A stretch of DNA of 64,000 bases from Gottschalkiaceae bacterium SANA. Lineage in GTDB: Bacteria; Bacillota; Clostridia; Tissierellales; GPF-1. Below, piece by piece: positions 25,547-34,683 of this stretch (position 1 is the first letter of the stretch; each line of letters begins with the position of its first letter). The notes below the pieces were generated by a model. It searched no databases. It was given only the letters and a program-made list of their open reading frames with translations, and was not told the origin of the DNA. The stretch spans positions 2,604,001 through 2,668,000 of the forward strand of contig AP028876.1 of assembly GCA_036323355.1 (NCBI GenBank). Direction: 5' to 3'. The position numbers were made by a program, and so were the translations under genes.

Positions 25547-25559
25547 ACTATTCCCATTC
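25547..25559. repeat. Candidate attL core (guaA-end motif, copy 1)
   Basis: ACTATTCCCATTC matches the copies at 62000-62012 (identical) and 57816-57828 (one mismatch, within the guaA stop region). On the minus strand it reads GAATGGGAATAGT, the Glu-Trp-Glu-stop codons of guaA. Its position just outside the arm-type repeats fits a left attachment core. Confidence 0.55.
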
Positions 25560-25579
25560 TATCAACTTGTATTATTCTC

Positions 25580-25680
25580 TATCATAATCAGTTGATTTCA
25601 CTGCATTTCATGGCTGTATTACACTAGTTTTCATGCCCGATTTATGGCTTCATAATTTTTTAGTACGTTTTTAGTACGCT
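25580..25680. repeat. Left-end repeat of the prophage, with tandem arm-type sites
   Basis: About 100 bp are repeated with few mismatches at 62176-62277. The block ends in TTAGTACG-TTTT-TAGTACG, two direct copies of TAGTACG. The same 21 bp recur at 57738-57758 beside the integrase gene, as expected of tyrosine-integrase arm-binding sites on both attP arms. Confidence 0.7.
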
Positions 25681-25706
25681 ATCTTTATTAATATCTGAAA
25701 CCACAT

Positions 25707-26081
25707 CTATAAAGTATATTCACTAATAACTTTACAGATGCCACGAATATTAACATTTCCTTTAAATTCAAATTTCATCTTTCCTAGCCCACTGAACCAC
25801 ACTTCTAATTCACTATCTAAATCAAATGTACCTGCTGTCTCAACGGAAAACGCTTGAATCTTGCTGTACGCAAGTGAAGAATAATCAATTTTCTTTCCAG
25901 TAATGCCCTGAACATTCACCGCCACAATTCTTTTTGATGTAAAAATAACCATATCCCGCATTGATTTATAAGCACCAATGACCTCTTCACCCTCTATTAA
26001 AAATTCTATAATCTTGTTTGTTCCAGATTCTATACTCACTGGACTAAGTTTAAGATACTTCTTGTTATCAAAATCTATCAT
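25707..26081 (-). CDS. PH-domain (bacterial PH-like) protein
   Basis: This 124-residue cytoplasmic protein has the outline of a bacterial pleckstrin-homology-like domain, with strands IIEFLIEGEEVIGAYKS, MVIFTSKRIVAVN and a YSKIQAFSVETAG strand followed by a C-terminal helix. Its function is unknown; such proteins bind lipids or partners. It is the outermost prophage gene and an accessory (moron) gene candidate. Confidence 0.75.
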   Translation of the reverse strand: MIDFDNKKYLKLSPVSIESGTNKIIEFLIEGEEVIGAYKSMRDMVIFTSKRIVAVNVQGITGKKIDYSSLAYSKIQAFSVETAGTFDLDSELEVWFSGLGKMKFEFKGNVNIRGICKVISEYTL

Positions 26082-26171
26082 ATCGTCTCCTCCTAAAATA
26101 ATACTCCATAATTGCCATATCCTTACAAATAATTATTTCACTAACGTCTCCTTTTGTAAAGACTAGGAAAC

Positions 26172-26222
26172 GGTTAAATCTTCATCAAGTATTGGCAAGG
26201 CTTACAGCAATTTTTGTGTATC
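26172..26222. repeat. 51-bp direct repeat, copy 2
   Basis: This is the second copy of the repeat at 24884-24934. It lies in the 240-bp non-coding gap between the PH-domain gene and the next membrane protein gene. Confidence 0.7.
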
Positions 26223-26319
26223 GTACGTATATTGTATTTGGTCACTTTTACACCGAATGGAGTGAAAATGAATAATTTACTATAAGGTTAATCACTCTAA
26301 ATCTCTAATTATTTCAGCA

Positions 26320-27210
26320 TTAACGCTCAGAAAAATTCTTTCTCGAATTATCATCATCAAACCATAATTCATTATCAAAATCCAGAAGACTACTTAATCT
26401 GAAGAAGCGAAAAACAAGTTTAAAATTAACCTTAGACCATCCTCTTAGGTCTTTTATAATTCTCTCCATATCTAATATTAAGTAACACAAGCTTTTACTT
26501 AGTTTTACGAGGTCGTTAGAATACCACCATGTAAAGGTTTCTATTTCTTCATCATCTTTTGAATTCGTTACTTCTTTATAATAATGTTCAAGAGAATTCC
26601 ATAGATGTTTTATTTCTCTAAATCGCCCTCTTGAACCATTATAGAAATTAAAATTTTCGTATTTCATTGCTTCATCGAAACTAAACTCCTCTTTCGGATT
26701 AGTAATAATAGTTGATGAATCTTCTGGTATTCCTTGAGATATTTGATTGATAACTCTGCTTTCGTTCGCTTTGACTATTCGACTTATTAATAAATTTTTC
26801 TTATTCTCAAAATCATCATCTTGATTACCTGTTGATAAACCAAATTCCTCAAACCCACTAATATCTTTTAATTTTCCAAAAATAATATTCAGATTATCTT
26901 TCATAATATTATTGATACCTTCATACTGCCCTAACAATCGTCGTCTTTTTACTATCTCTATCATAAGAAAAAATATTATTGCTGACGCTATTGAACCTAC
27001 TACCAAAGATATGATCGAGATAATAATGTCCAAACCATGATAAATCAAGTCTCCATTAGTGCCAATAGGTTCTAATTGATCCAGCATTTTGTACACACCA
27101 TTCAAAACTAGAATGAGTAATAAGTAAATCAACAGTTTGCAATAATTAAAACGCTCATATGGGCGGCCTGTTTGAAATTTGAGAAAATGCAATACTTCCC
27201 TATTTTTCAT
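26320..27210 (-). CDS. Two-helix membrane protein of unknown function
   Basis: The 296-residue protein has two hydrophobic helices (about residues 25-45 and 60-85), a basic turn (EIVKRRRLL) and a C-terminal cytoplasmic part of about 200 residues rich in aromatic and acidic residues. I do not recognise a family. The gene is AT-rich, lies in the moron region between PH-domain and methylase genes, and may be a superinfection-exclusion or defence gene; that is only inferred from place and topology. Confidence 0.65.
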   Translation of the reverse strand: MKNREVLHFLKFQTGRPYERFNYCKLLIYLLLILVLNGVYKMLDQLEPIGTNGDLIYHGLDIIISIISLVVGSIASAIIFFLMIEIVKRRRLLGQYEGINNIMKDNLNIIFGKLKDISGFEEFGLSTGNQDDDFENKKNLLISRIVKANESRVINQISQGIPEDSSTIITNPKEEFSFDEAMKYENFNFYNGSRGRFREIKHLWNSLEHYYKEVTNSKDDEEIETFTWWYSNDLVKLSKSLCYLILDMERIIKDLRGWSKVNFKLVFRFFRLSSLLDFDNELWFDDDNSRKNFSER

Positions 27211-27285
27211 CGTCTCACTCCGTTACATTCAATATTAGTTATCCTATTAAAAGGCTATCTAACAGAAGAAATTTTTCACTTATTA

Positions 27286-28092
27286 TCAAAACAACATCTT
27301 GATCTGCGCCGGTTCATAATTGGTTATGATTAATTCCTTTACCTTGCCGCAGGCATCTTTGTCTCTGCTGATCGAATAAGCCGTGTTCACTTCTTCTATA
27401 TTTGCCCAGGAATACCACTCGCGAACCTTTGGATGATCATTGATCGTCACAAGGAACTTTCCCTTAATTTGCTTCAAACAATCCACTAGGCGCATTTGAT
27501 CTTTCAAGGAAAACTCTGATTCGTATCCTGCCGTTTCATAATAGGGCGGGTCGCAGAAGAACATGGTAGCCTTCCGATCATACTTCTGTATTAGCTCTTC
27601 AAAATCCAGATTCTCAACGTAGGTATTTCTCAATCGCCTCTGGATCTGTTGAAGATTGCGTTCGCCAAAGACAATCCCTCGAGGCTTCGTGGATGTGCCA
27701 TATCCATAATTCCCTCCCTTGGCCGCGAAGCTCTGACTATTGATATAAATAAAGCGGATCGCACGCTGGATCTCAGTCAATCCTTTTAGATCCGCATGCT
27801 TGTAGTGTTCAAACTCATCCCTACTGCTTAATTCATATTGAAGCATTCTTTGCAGCTCGCTCGCATGATGTTTCATCATTCGGAAGAGATTCACCAGCTC
27901 TCCTTCCACATCATTTATTACTTCAACCTTGCTGGGTTCTTTCCCAAAATATACCCAACCAGCTCCAAAGAATGTTTCAACATAGCAAGTATGCTCCGGC
28001 AACCTGCTGATAATTTCTTTCCTTAATTTTGACTTCCCACCCATCCGAGAGATCGGTGGATTCATATTGTTATAATTGTTTGCTTTAATCAC
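27286..28092 (-). CDS. dam: DNA adenine methyltransferase, D12 (Dam) class
   Basis: The SAM-binding region near the N-terminus (MGGKSKLRKEI, then VETFFGAGWVYFG) and the catalytic DPPYYETAGYE motif (about residue 181) identify a class D12 N6-adenine methylase, 268 residues, of the Dam/DpnM kind. No cognate endonuclease is adjacent, so it is an orphan phage methylase, probably protecting phage DNA from restriction or altering gene expression. The start at 28092 is GTG with poor RBS spacing; ATG at 28065 is an alternative. Confidence 0.88.
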   Translation of the reverse strand: MIKANNYNNMNPPISRMGGKSKLRKEIISRLPEHTCYVETFFGAGWVYFGKEPSKVEVINDVEGELVNLFRMMKHHASELQRMLQYELSSRDEFEHYKHADLKGLTEIQRAIRFIYINSQSFAAKGGNYGYGTSTKPRGIVFGERNLQQIQRRLRNTYVENLDFEELIQKYDRKATMFFCDPPYYETAGYESEFSLKDQMRLVDCLKQIKGKFLVTINDHPKVREWYSWANIEEVNTAYSISRDKDACGKVKELIITNYEPAQIKMLF

Positions 28093-28148
28093 CCTCTTTT
28101 AGATAATTTAAAAACGAATTTTCATCATATTAAGTACGCTAATAACAA

Positions 28149-29792
28149 TTAAACTGTCTTAGTTTTTCCCAAGCACTCTTTTATTGAACAAATCTTCTTT
28201 TCAAACGTTTCCTGATGCCAAAAAATCTCCATAAATGTATAAGCAAAATCTATCATAGAATCGAAACTTTCGCCTTCCTTTAAATACTCTTGAAACACTA
28301 GTATGAAGTTTTCGTCATTAGGATCTACGTTCCCTTGATGAAAACATAAAATGCTTAAGTGTAAAAAATATCTTTTTTTGCACTTATCAAATGTTATAGA
28401 AGACCCATTTCCATTTTGGAATGGTGTAATAAATCTGAACCAGTCCTCTTCTTTCGTGCTCATAATATCTTCATAATTGCCCCATAAACTTTCAATATTT
28501 TCACATAACCAATGCTTTAGGGAAAAGCAACGCTCATGCCCTCTTTCCTCTCTGAAAAAATCAAGCATTCTGTTATTAGTCTCACTCGGTAGCTTTTTGA
28601 ATAAAATCGCACAAGAAAAATATAAACAAATTTTATGAAATAACACATCAACAAATTTTCTATAATTTTCTTCTACAACATACGCTTCTGATTCATACAA
28701 ATCTTCTATTATTTTCCCTAAAAAATTGTATGAATCAGTCTCGTTATAAATATCATTTATTAAGAATTCTACAATAGTTTCTGAAAAAGTAAATCTATTT
28801 ATCTTAATTTTAAAATAACACTCATCTAAAAGTTTTTTAAAATAAAATTGCTTATCTTGTTGGTTTAACTTCATGTTTTTTGAAAAACTTAGAATATATC
28901 TTGATAAAATACTTTCCCTTAAAGTCTGATTCATACAATCCTCTCTATTTATTAAAGAAATAAAATCAAACTGTTCATATTCTTCTATTCCTCTAAAATA
29001 AGTTTGAACCGAAAAGCATATCTGAAAAAGGCTCATTATTTGATCATCATTTATCTTTTTTATCGCCCCATGGTCCTCTATGTATTTTAAAGAAAAATAT
29101 AATACCTCCGTTGCTCTCGCTTGTGCCAAAGAAATGAATATTGGTTTCAAAATAAACTCAAAATTTTCCTCATCTGATATTACTTCAATAATAAATGCTA
29201 ACGAATCATAAATATTTTCAAAGTCACGTTTCCTAATCGATTGCATAGTATCTCCATAAAGGATTCGGGTATACTCGTTTTTTAAACCTTTCATTTTCGA
29301 GTTTATTACAATATTCATGTAGTACCAATTTGCTATTCTAGATTTGAAAATTGTTGGAAATAGTATTAATTCAAATGACAAATATGCTAACAATAAAACA
29401 ACAAGAATGTTCAATGAAAAATTTAAAATCAAATTATTATACGCATCATTAATATAAAAAAGAGTATTTAAAGAAAATAGAAATAAAGATATAAAAATCA
29501 GTATAAAAGGATCAATACCTTTATAGTGTTTCCCCCAGAACTCTTTCACAGACATTCCATAATATGATTTGTCTAGGTTATTAATAGTTAGTGTAATAAT
29601 TGCAAAAACAATAAATGATATACCTGCTTGTGCTTGCCAAATAGAATCCATATATGGTAATAATTCTATTTTTGTTTTCTCTAAAAAAAACAAATCATGA
29701 AAGGGGGATCTGTTAATATAAAATAGTATCTTATTAATTATCATGTTCAAAAAAATAATTAATCCAAGCAATCCAAAAGTAATTTTTTTCAT
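28149..29792 (-). CDS. Large multi-helix membrane protein of unknown function
   Basis: The ATG at 29792 has a GGGGGAAG RBS. Four hydrophobic segments (about residues 5-25, 45-65, 90-110 and 125-150) precede a cytoplasmic helical region of about 390 residues, rich in Phe, Tyr, Ile and Glu and without any motif I know. The gene is more AT-rich than the structural genes and stands alone in the prophage moron region. Its layout (membrane anchor plus long helical domain) is common among phage-exclusion proteins, but no assignment is made. Confidence 0.65.
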   Translation of the reverse strand: MKKITFGLLGLIIFLNMIINKILFYINRSPFHDLFFLEKTKIELLPYMDSIWQAQAGISFIVFAIITLTINNLDKSYYGMSVKEFWGKHYKGIDPFILIFISLFLFSLNTLFYINDAYNNLILNFSLNILVVLLLAYLSFELILFPTIFKSRIANWYYMNIVINSKMKGLKNEYTRILYGDTMQSIRKRDFENIYDSLAFIIEVISDEENFEFILKPIFISLAQARATEVLYFSLKYIEDHGAIKKINDDQIMSLFQICFSVQTYFRGIEEYEQFDFISLINREDCMNQTLRESILSRYILSFSKNMKLNQQDKQFYFKKLLDECYFKIKINRFTFSETIVEFLINDIYNETDSYNFLGKIIEDLYESEAYVVEENYRKFVDVLFHKICLYFSCAILFKKLPSETNNRMLDFFREERGHERCFSLKHWLCENIESLWGNYEDIMSTKEEDWFRFITPFQNGNGSSITFDKCKKRYFLHLSILCFHQGNVDPNDENFILVFQEYLKEGESFDSMIDFAYTFMEIFWHQETFEKKICSIKECLGKTKTV

Positions 29793-29960
29793 GTCATTCT
29801 TCCCCCTAATATTCACTCCTAATACAAATATTAACATATTAAATTGGTTTTCACTATTTTATTCTACATGAATAATCTCCGCCGTATCACTAAAAGACTC
29901 TTGAACACTAATGCCTTGTTTACTAAAAAGCTAAAAGAACACAAATTGTGTCCAAAAATC

Positions 29961-30329
29961 TTATGAAAGAAAATGCTGCAACTGATCAACAGCCGCTTCC
30001 AACATCTCACTAATCGTCTGCTCCGTTACAAATAGCTTCACCACACTAGGAATCAGCGAGTAAGCCTTCCCCAGCACATAATTGTATTTCATCTTTCCCG
30101 TTCCGGATCCGTAGATCTGCTCCGCTTCAATCACCAAGGAGAGCAAGATCTTCTTTACCACTCCGATCTGCCCCATGTAGATTAATACCAGGAGTACCCC
30201 AACGAATACTCCTGCAGCAACCACATTCATGGCCAGCGGCATTGGGATCACTTCCTGGATCCCCAAAATCAAAACTCCCAGCAGAATCACTACTAAGAGC
30301 ACCATCAACACTTTAATTATTTTTTTCAT
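29961..30329 (-). CDS. Phage holin, LL-H family
   Basis: Starting at the ATG 30329, behind GGAGG, the protein has two hydrophobic helices. They are followed by the family C-terminus: an AEQIYGSGTGKMKYNYV segment and VKLFVTEQTISEMLEAAV. This is the LL-H holin family that forms lysis pores. It overlaps the amidase gene by 17 bp. A second holin candidate is encoded two genes upstream, so one of the two may be an antiholin. Confidence 0.8.
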   Translation of the reverse strand: MKKIIKVLMVLLVVILLGVLILGIQEVIPMPLAMNVVAAGVFVGVLLVLIYMGQIGVVKKILLSLVIEAEQIYGSGTGKMKYNYVLGKAYSLIPSVVKLFVTEQTISEMLEAAVDQLQHFLS

Positions 30330-31053
30330 TTTTCTCATCCTCCTCTGCATATCGCGCAAGAACTGTAAGCATCAACCATGTTGGTGCTGGCTTTGCTAGT
30401 TCATCTTCCTGGTTCCACTTGTCTGGATCATTCAAGATCCCTCGTTTACTCAGTTCTTTTACGGCCTTGCGGCCAAGTTCTCTTTGCCACTTCTCAAGTT
30501 GTTTCGGCATCACAATCTCCTTTACTCTCTCTTTGAATTCTTGAAACGCCACCGGCTTCTTCACGAACCACCGCGGACATTCCTTCCACCCCACCACCTG
30601 CTGATGGGTCCAGATATCCCTGATCGGATCCAAATCATATTTCAGGCAAAGGTCTGCACACCTTTGCACTGTAGAATCCAGTGTCTCTTCTGTAAACTCC
30701 CCAGTCCAATCCTTATGGCACATCTCAATCCCATAGGTATAATCGTTTGGATATGAGGATAGCCGGCTAAGCGCACGCCTGGTGTATTTCTTCGATCCCA
30801 CATGATAAGCAAGCTCCGCTTCCGGAATGCAGATCAGCCGCTCTCCATTGATCCCGATGATCTCATGAGCAGATCCAAATCCATCCTTCCCAAGCTTTCG
30901 ATTCTCAAAGAAATTCTGGTTCCCTCTCGGCGTTGAGCCGGGGTTAGCAACCCAATGGACCACTAACCCCCTCATGCCTTTTAATCGCCTACCCGGGCGG
31001 GAATATCGATTCTGAGTAATAAGCTTCACGCTTGTCTTATACTCGGTTTTCAT
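30313..31053 (-). CDS. Phage endolysin, N-acetylmuramoyl-L-alanine amidase type
   Basis: This 246-residue amidase_2-like enzyme cleaves the peptide from muramic acid in the host wall. The zinc-ligand His residues are expected in LVVHWVANPG, in SAHEIIG or HVGSKKY, and in WTHQQVVGWKECPR, followed by the usual Cys. The ATG at 31053 is chosen for its GGGAGG RBS; upstream in-frame ATGs lie within or before the Shine-Dalgarno. No separate cell-wall-binding domain is obvious in the C-terminal 70 residues. Confidence 0.88.
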   Translation of the reverse strand: MKTEYKTSVKLITQNRYSRPGRRLKGMRGLVVHWVANPGSTPRGNQNFFENRKLGKDGFGSAHEIIGINGERLICIPEAELAYHVGSKKYTRRALSRLSSYPNDYTYGIEMCHKDWTGEFTEETLDSTVQRCADLCLKYDLDPIRDIWTHQQVVGWKECPRWFVKKPVAFQEFKERVKEIVMPKQLEKWQRELGRKAVKELSKRGILNDPDKWNQEDELAKPAPTWLMLTVLARYAEEDEKNEKNN

Positions 31054-31567
31054 AATCTTCATCCTCCCTGCTAGTCCCCTTGTACTCATCGATTTCAGTC
31101 TCTAAGATCTGACGTTGCTTTCTCTTCACCCAAAAAAGAAGCCACCCAAGGTCAGCTCCTCCATCTACTAAATTCTCAACAACCGACTGCCCTTCCCGAA
31201 GGAACATCACTCCATAAACCACAGTGGCAAAAAATATCCCCATCTCCTTTAAAGGGGCCACCCGGTAACTAAGTCCCGCTAGGATCATGATGCAAAGGTA
31301 AGAAAATAACTTCACCTTTGTCTTGTCCCACAAGGTCTTTGAATATATTGCTCTCGTTTTCACTGCTTCCCGGTACCCCTTGTTCTGCTTGGCCAAGGAC
31401 CAAAACTTCGTCAGGATATCTAGGACCATAGCAACCCCCACCGCAATGATGCTGGTGAAAAACGCCTGATCCGGAAAGAGTAAATAGCTGATCGCAGAAA
31501 GGGCAAATCCAATCAGCGGGTTGGATCCATCTAGTACCTTTGAAAGGTATTCCTGTAATTGTGTCAT
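31037..31567 (-). CDS. Phage holin (TcdE/phage_holin_4 type)
   Basis: This 176-residue protein has three to four hydrophobic segments (LIGFALSAISYLLFP, FTSIIAVGVAMVLDI, FSYLCIMILAGLSY, then FFATVVYGVMFLREG), a conserved spacing in the toxin-secretion/lysis holin family, and a charged C-terminal tail. It overlaps the amidase gene by 17 bp and belongs to the lysis cassette. Confidence 0.8.
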   Translation of the reverse strand: MTQLQEYLSKVLDGSNPLIGFALSAISYLLFPDQAFFTSIIAVGVAMVLDILTKFWSLAKQNKGYREAVKTRAIYSKTLWDKTKVKLFSYLCIMILAGLSYRVAPLKEMGIFFATVVYGVMFLREGQSVVENLVDGGADLGWLLFWVKRKQRQILETEIDEYKGTSREDEDYENRV

Positions 31568-31702
31568 CTATCCCTCCTGTACGATTGAATCTTTCTCTTC
31601 CTGGGTAATCCAGCCGGCTTCAACTGCCCGGTCAAGAAAAGCCTCATCAATTATTCCCCATGCATACATTCGCCTCAAATCACTCACCGAATATCTAGAC
31701 AC
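31568..31702 (-). CDS. XkdX-like small phage protein
   Basis: A GTG at 31702 with an AGGAGGT RBS opens a 44-residue frame. The pattern LRRMYAWGIIDEAFLDRAVEAG followed by WITQEEKDSIV is cut here by the text limit but is contiguous, and it matches the short XkdX family found between tail-fibre and holin genes of Firmicutes phages. Its start overlaps the end of the preceding gene. Confidence 0.8.
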   Translation of the reverse strand: MSRYSVSDLRRMYAWGIIDEAFLDRAVEAGWITQEEKDSIVQEG

Positions 31703-32006
31703 CAGGATCCACCTCCTGACTCTTCAGCGTTTCTTCTAAATCACGCTGCACTTGCTTCTGAAGAAGAAAATCAAGCTTCTCTTCCACACGCTGAAGGGGA
31801 TCGACTCCACCAGAAGGTCCAACTTCATTTGAAAGGCCTTTCCCTTCCGAATCGACATATTCTCCTCGAGTCAGGTCAAATTGATAGGTGATGCCAGCGA
31901 CCACTTTCTCTTGATCACCAACTTCTGACTTTGAAGTCACTTTCCTTCCACTTCTGGTTGTCAGCTCTTCTATTTGATGAATCTTCCCATTCTCTTCGAC
32001 ATACAT
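31695..32006 (-). CDS. Hypothetical phage protein, fibre-to-lysis junction
   Basis: This 103-residue acidic protein has a predicted beta N-terminal half (QIEELTTRSGRKV) and a coiled-coil-like C-terminal part (LQRVEEKLDFLLQKQVQRDL). It is preceded by a GGGGGG-type RBS. Genes of this kind sit between tail-fibre and XkdX genes in many clostridial prophages; no function is known to me. Confidence 0.7.
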   Translation of the reverse strand: MYVEENGKIHQIEELTTRSGRKVTSKSEVGDQEKVVAGITYQFDLTRGEYVDSEGKGLSNEVGPSGGVDPLQRVEEKLDFLLQKQVQRDLEETLKSQEVDPGV

Positions 32007-32020
32007 ATTTCGCCCCCCCT

Positions 32021-32410
32021 TTATTCGAGTAATGCTGTGTATCCTCTGTTCCTTGCAACTGAATTTTTAAAACGATAAGTGATGACGATCGAAGTGTTAA
32101 ACCTAATAAATAACGGCAAGACACCGCCTTGTCCACCATAAGTCCCACTATATTTATAAGAGCTTAAAACCTCACTCGTTGCCGCACCACCATCAACACT
32201 GAAGCTGACTCTTGCTTCTTTACTACCATCAGAACCACCGTCTGCATGAGCTATAATATTCGTCAAATATCCAGCACCTGTTATCGTTTCTGTATAGCTA
32301 TACCACAGATTTTTCGTCGTGTTTGCAATCTCCACGACCATTTTATTGAGCGGAGTCAAAGCAGACCAATCAATGCCTCCACCAGCTGCTACATTTGTTC
32401 CACCAATCAT
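32021..32410 (-). CDS. Tail-fibre-region protein of unknown function
   Basis: The start at 32410 overlaps the stop of the upstream gene (ATGA) and has an AAGGTGG RBS, giving 129 residues; a longer frame to 32515 would run deep into its neighbour. The N-terminal GGTNVAAGGG is followed by beta-rich sequence, consistent with a minor distal tail or fibre-tip component. Confidence 0.7.
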   Translation of the reverse strand: MIGGTNVAAGGGIDWSALTPLNKMVVEIANTTKNLWYSYTETITGAGYLTNIIAHADGGSDGSKEARVSFSVDGGAATSEVLSSYKYSGTYGGQGGVLPLFIRFNTSIVITYRFKNSVARNRGYTALLE

Positions 32411-32856
32411 GTGCTCACCACCTTCGAAAAATAGATTGTCACCTGGATATCTTGGGTTTGATCCTGAGTCGAGTAGATCTTCATGGATCCTGCTAAAGTT
32501 TCTGTATGTGTCCAAGAACCTGCAGCCTTTTCTTTTTCAGTAGGCGTTGCCACCACATCGGCCACCGTCTCTACATCAATGATTGGATCTGCAATGGTGT
32601 ATTCCCACAGGCTCCCATTCTGCACCCACCCGGATGCCAAAATGGTTGCACTCTTTGAAATTGAAACCTTTTTATCCAGGAACTCCAATTCATCATCCAT
32701 CTTTTGCATGTTACCTACACTCAAGGGGGTTCCCCCTTGAATCACATTCCCAAAAGCCGGTGTCAAGGTGATAGTCCCATCCTCATTTTCAACCATTACA
32801 AATCGGTTGGGAAACTCGACTTGCCGCTCTCCCCATGTTGTTTTGTTGTAATTCAT
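32407..32856 (-). CDS. Tail-fibre-like structural protein
   Basis: This 149-residue protein starts with NKTTWGERQVEFPNRF and a GNVIQGGTPLS motif, a common N-terminus of short prophage tail proteins. A Thr-rich beta region follows. It is in the baseplate-fibre block between two other small structural genes. Confidence 0.7.
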   Translation of the reverse strand: MNYNKTTWGERQVEFPNRFVMVENEDGTITLTPAFGNVIQGGTPLSVGNMQKMDDELEFLDKKVSISKSATILASGWVQNGSLWEYTIADPIIDVETVADVVATPTEKEKAAGSWTHTETLAGSMKIYSTQDQTQDIQVTIYFSKVVST

Positions 32857-32866
32857 CTACTCACCC

Positions 32867-33217
32867 CTATCCTGCTTCCACAGTGATCTCAATGCTGACC
32901 GTAATGGATTCATATTGATCTTTGTCTACATCAATCTCGGAACCAGCAAAGAGTTTGCCTGTTCCAAGAGCAGCTGTCGCCCCGTCACCAAAGACACCTG
33001 CAGAAGTTAAATGAATCCCATTCCCTTCCGTCTCATCTAGATATACTTCCTTGATCAGCGTTTCCCCATCGATGGTTGTGGCTGCCGCCTTTCGAATGAC
33101 TTCTTGATCAAGGCTCTCTGAACTTACATCCGGAGGCAATCCAGATCCCAGTCCAAAGAATTCGAGGTCCTGATTAATGAGTGCCAGGACTCTCGCCAAA
33201 CCTGCATCTGTAATCAA
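32867..33217 (-). CDS. Hypothetical tail-region protein
   Basis: This is a 116-residue acidic protein without Cys. The TSAGVFGDGATA segment and beta-rich C-terminus suggest a structural fibre component. It is followed 10 bp later by the next fibre gene. I recognise no family. Confidence 0.65.
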   Translation of the reverse strand: MITDAGLARVLALINQDLEFFGLGSGLPPDVSSESLDQEVIRKAAATTIDGETLIKEVYLDETEGNGIHLTSAGVFGDGATAALGTGKLFAGSEIDVDKDQYESITVSIEITVEAG

Positions 33218-33228
33218 TCCTCCACCTC

Positions 33229-33429
33229 CTAGATAAAGAGATCATCTGAAGGAAACAGTTCACTCGATGCAAAGTGATACTTGTGCCGGCGAAGCTTCAC
33301 CGACATGGTGACCTTCAGATCTCCATAGAATTTCGTTATCCTGGCAATCGTTGAATTCGAATTGAAATCCGCTCCCTCAAGCGCGGTCACCCTCGAATTC
33401 TGATTTGCCAATGCATCTGTCAGCTTCAT
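33229..33429 (-). CDS. Small hypothetical tail-region protein
   Basis: This 66-residue protein begins with LTDALANQNSRVTALEG, a short helix typical of coiled trimerisation segments. Its start overlaps the stop of the tail hub gene by 4 bp (ATGA). Confidence 0.65.
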   Translation of the reverse strand: MKLTDALANQNSRVTALEGADFNSNSTIARITKFYGDLKVTMSVKLRRHKYHFASSELFPSDDLFI

Positions 33430-34631
33430 AGTATTTCCTCCAATTCAAGCGCATAAACCGTATGCCCTGGAACAATCTCCTCAGTTACGCTTTTCACCAG
33501 GAAGGATCCACGAACATCCCATTGGTCTGTGAGAATGTCGATCTCGCATTTCTGGCCGATTTTTCTTTCTTCTAATGTCGTAAGACTTATCATTCGCTTT
33601 GTCCTGGCCTGTTTCTTCAGCATGGCCTTGCCAACCTTTCTGGCAGACAAGCGGTCGGTAATGTCCTTACTTTTCACCACGGCTTCTAAAAGACCATGTG
33701 CCTTGATGCTCTTCGGATCCTCGAAGTAGTCCACCACTTGAATCGTTGGTCGGTAATGGATTTTGATTTGCCCTGCAGGTATTGGATTGATATTTCCAGG
33801 GATGCTCAACACCTTCCCTTCCTTGTCGATCAGGAAGTCTTGGGTCCCATCATCATTCTTCAGAAGCTTCCACCTCAAAGGTTCTCCACCATCCAAAGTG
33901 ATCTCCGCATAATTCGGTAAATAGGCCAAAGGGAAAAACCTCTGCACTCCATCCGATGTGAAATACTGATCAATGAAATCAGGTGAGGCTTGTTTAGATC
34001 CCACAATCCAAATCCGATTCGCCCCTTCTTCTCCCTGGTAGGAAACATTCAAACTGTTGATCCGGAAATTGTAAGCATCTCCAACCTTGCCAAACTTACC
34101 GCCAAGGCTTTCAAATCCCTTGAAGAAATGCAGATCATTCTCTCCATCCACATACCAATGCCAATTGGCCAAGTGCTTCATGATCCGATTCATCACCTCG
34201 CTCATATAGATGTACTCCAGATACAACTCATCGATCACTTCCTTACATTCCTGCACCGCATTTGTTGTAAGTTCTGGAACATACCGCCCGAGCAAGTACT
34301 TTAAAATCAGATCCGGCCGGCCCTGGTAGATATCATCAGAGCCAAGCCTTTCAGCCACCACTCTCTTTTTCAAGTAGAATGCATTGTCACTACAAGATAA
34401 AGCCACAGCCTTCAGGCTTCCTCCATCGGATTCCTGCTGATCTGTCACTTGGCCAACTGCAAAGAGCGTTGGATATTCCTTGTAAAACCGCAGAGTCTTA
34501 TACTTCAAATTCTCTGCGATATTAAAACCCGTAAGAGAAATGGATCCAAATCCATCAAGAACCGTTTTTCTTGTGACCTTGGCCACATTCTTAAGCAAGG
34601 TGTCTCCTGTGCTATTGATATAAACCTTCAC
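33426..34631 (-). CDS. Tail hub / baseplate protein (gp27-like)
   Basis: The 401-residue protein lies directly after the tape-measure gene, where Firmicutes siphophages encode the distal-tail hub protein. The text includes a typical late-family segment (VTEEIVPGHTVYALELEEIL) and a middle beta domain. The GTG start at 34631 follows the ancestral tape-measure stop (TAG at 34632) without a gap. Confidence 0.7.
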   Translation of the reverse strand: MKVYINSTGDTLLKNVAKVTRKTVLDGFGSISLTGFNIAENLKYKTLRFYKEYPTLFAVGQVTDQQESDGGSLKAVALSCSDNAFYLKKRVVAERLGSDDIYQGRPDLILKYLLGRYVPELTTNAVQECKEVIDELYLEYIYMSEVMNRIMKHLANWHWYVDGENDLHFFKGFESLGGKFGKVGDAYNFRINSLNVSYQGEEGANRIWIVGSKQASPDFIDQYFTSDGVQRFFPLAYLPNYAEITLDGGEPLRWKLLKNDDGTQDFLIDKEGKVLSIPGNINPIPAGQIKIHYRPTIQVVDYFEDPKSIKAHGLLEAVVKSKDITDRLSARKVGKAMLKKQARTKRMISLTTLEERKIGQKCEIDILTDQWDVRGSFLVKSVTEEIVPGHTVYALELEEIL

Positions 34632-34683
34632 CTACACACCCCCAACACCGACTAAACGATTCCCCAAGGATTCATCCATGCCC

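Noticed and set aside
27286-28092. Restriction-modification system around the Dam-class methylase
   Set aside because: Neither neighbour has a nuclease motif; both are membrane proteins. The methylase is better seen as an orphan phage enzyme.
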